From Pseudomonadota bacterium (GTDB lineage Bacteria; Pseudomonadota; Alphaproteobacteria; Sphingomonadales; Sphingomonadaceae): a stretch of DNA of 6,202 bases. Below, piece by piece: positions 5,816-6,202 of the stretch. The stretch's first letter is position 1. Each line of letters opens with the position of its first letter. A program made the position numbers and the translations under genes. The notes beneath the pieces were generated by a model. That model searched no databases. It was not told the DNA's origin and worked only from the letters and a program-made list of their open reading frames with translations. Where the stretch lies: assembly GCA_023426225.1 (NCBI GenBank), contig JAFABD010000170.1, positions 1 through 6,202 on the forward strand, read 5' to 3'.

Positions 5816-6202
5816 TTACGCAACCGCCCGACACAATCTTTCGATCAACCGCCCCCGTTCGGCAAGAATCGCATCGTGGCGACCCGCGAGCAGGTCGCGT
5901 TCGAGGAAGTGGCCGGTGAGCCGGAGGCCGGCAAGGATCGCGTCCCAGTCGGCGGCGCCGCCTTCGACGACGAAGCGCGGCAGCGGCAGCAGCCGGGGGG
6001 CAAGGTCGCCCGCCCCCGCCGCGCTGACCGCCCGGCCGCTGCGCGGGCTGACATAGGCGAGCCCGTCGCGCGCGCCGGTGACGGCGCAGGCATCGAGATC
6101 GAGGCCGAAGCCCAGTTCGGCGAGCAACAGCAGTTCGTAGCGCACGATCGCCGCCGCCCAGCCGCGCGCCGCGGGCGCCGCCTCGATCGCGGCGAGCAGA
6201 CC
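5816..6202 (-). CDS. recO: DNA repair protein RecO, C-terminal part (N-terminus outside window)
   Basis: RecO acts with RecF and RecR in recombinational repair: it binds SSB and single-stranded DNA, helps load RecA and anneals strands. The window holds the last 128 residues; the frame is open to the right edge, beginning GLLAAIEAAPAARGW, so the N-terminal OB-fold (about 80-110 residues) lies beyond it. The visible part is the helical C-terminal domain: IVRYELLLLAELGFGLDLDACAVTG is the clear family signature, followed by LAYVSPRSGRAVS, LLPLPRF, and LTGHFLERDLLAGRH near the end. As in most proteobacterial forms it lacks the four-cysteine zinc site, with only the cysteine of CAVTG and one near the end (LCRAVA). 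A GTG at 6143-6145 is internal, not a start. It lies upstream of leuB on the same strand and may be co-transcribed with it. Confidence 0.9.
   Translation of the reverse strand, partial: GLLAAIEAAPAARGWAAAIVRYELLLLAELGFGLDLDACAVTGARDGLAYVSPRSGRAVSAAGAGDLAPRLLPLPRFVVEGGAADWDAILAGLRLTGHFLERDLLAGRHDAILAERGRLIERLCRAVA

Noticed and set aside
5746..5823. 26-codon N-terminal extension of leuB from a TTG codon
   Set aside because: The family N-terminus matches the ATG at 5743-5745, which has a strong ribosome site, and the extension overlaps the recO stop.

Overview
The window looks like ordinary chromosomal DNA of a high-GC alphaproteobacterium, most likely a sphingomonad (Sphingomonas or a relative). 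This rests on the high-GC codon use throughout, the wording of the MetZ, LeuB and RecO proteins, and the dense housekeeping gene packing. No transposase, phage gene, tRNA, rRNA or CRISPR array is visible. Coding sequence covers nearly everything: the only gaps are 84 bases (2172-2255), 38 bases (3555-3592) and 70 bases (5746-5815), plus 3 bases between apaG and the lysR-type gene.

Left part (1-2171, all minus strand): a compact three-gene unit read metZ -> apaG -> LysR-type regulator. metZ makes homocysteine from O-succinylhomoserine and sulfide. apaG overlaps its end by 4 bases (ATGA). The regulator starts only 3 bases after the apaG stop, at a GTG codon, and runs off the left edge of the window.

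Middle part (2256-4696): two convergent glycosylation genes. On the plus strand is a multi-membrane-span glycosyltransferase of the protein O-mannosyltransferase (PMT/GT39) type, a class that uses a polyprenyl-phosphate sugar as donor. On the minus strand, ending 38 bases away, is a DPM1-like GT2 glycosyltransferase fused to a GtrA membrane domain, a class that makes polyprenyl-phosphate sugars. Together they could form a donor-synthase plus transferase pair; the sugar and acceptor cannot be read from sequence.

Right part (4693-6202, minus strand): the C-terminal part of recO, entering from the right edge, then leuB (3-isopropylmalate dehydrogenase), whose stop codon overlaps the GTG start of the GT2-GtrA gene by 4 bases (GTGA). 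leuB and the sugar-donor gene are therefore probably translationally coupled.

I do not see a clearly undescribed system. The points most worth a second look are the PMT / GT2-GtrA pair, the coupling of leuB to a glycosyltransferase, the LysR-type gene as the last cistron of the methionine unit and in frame with apaG, and the divergent metZ/PMT promoter region with its inverted repeats.
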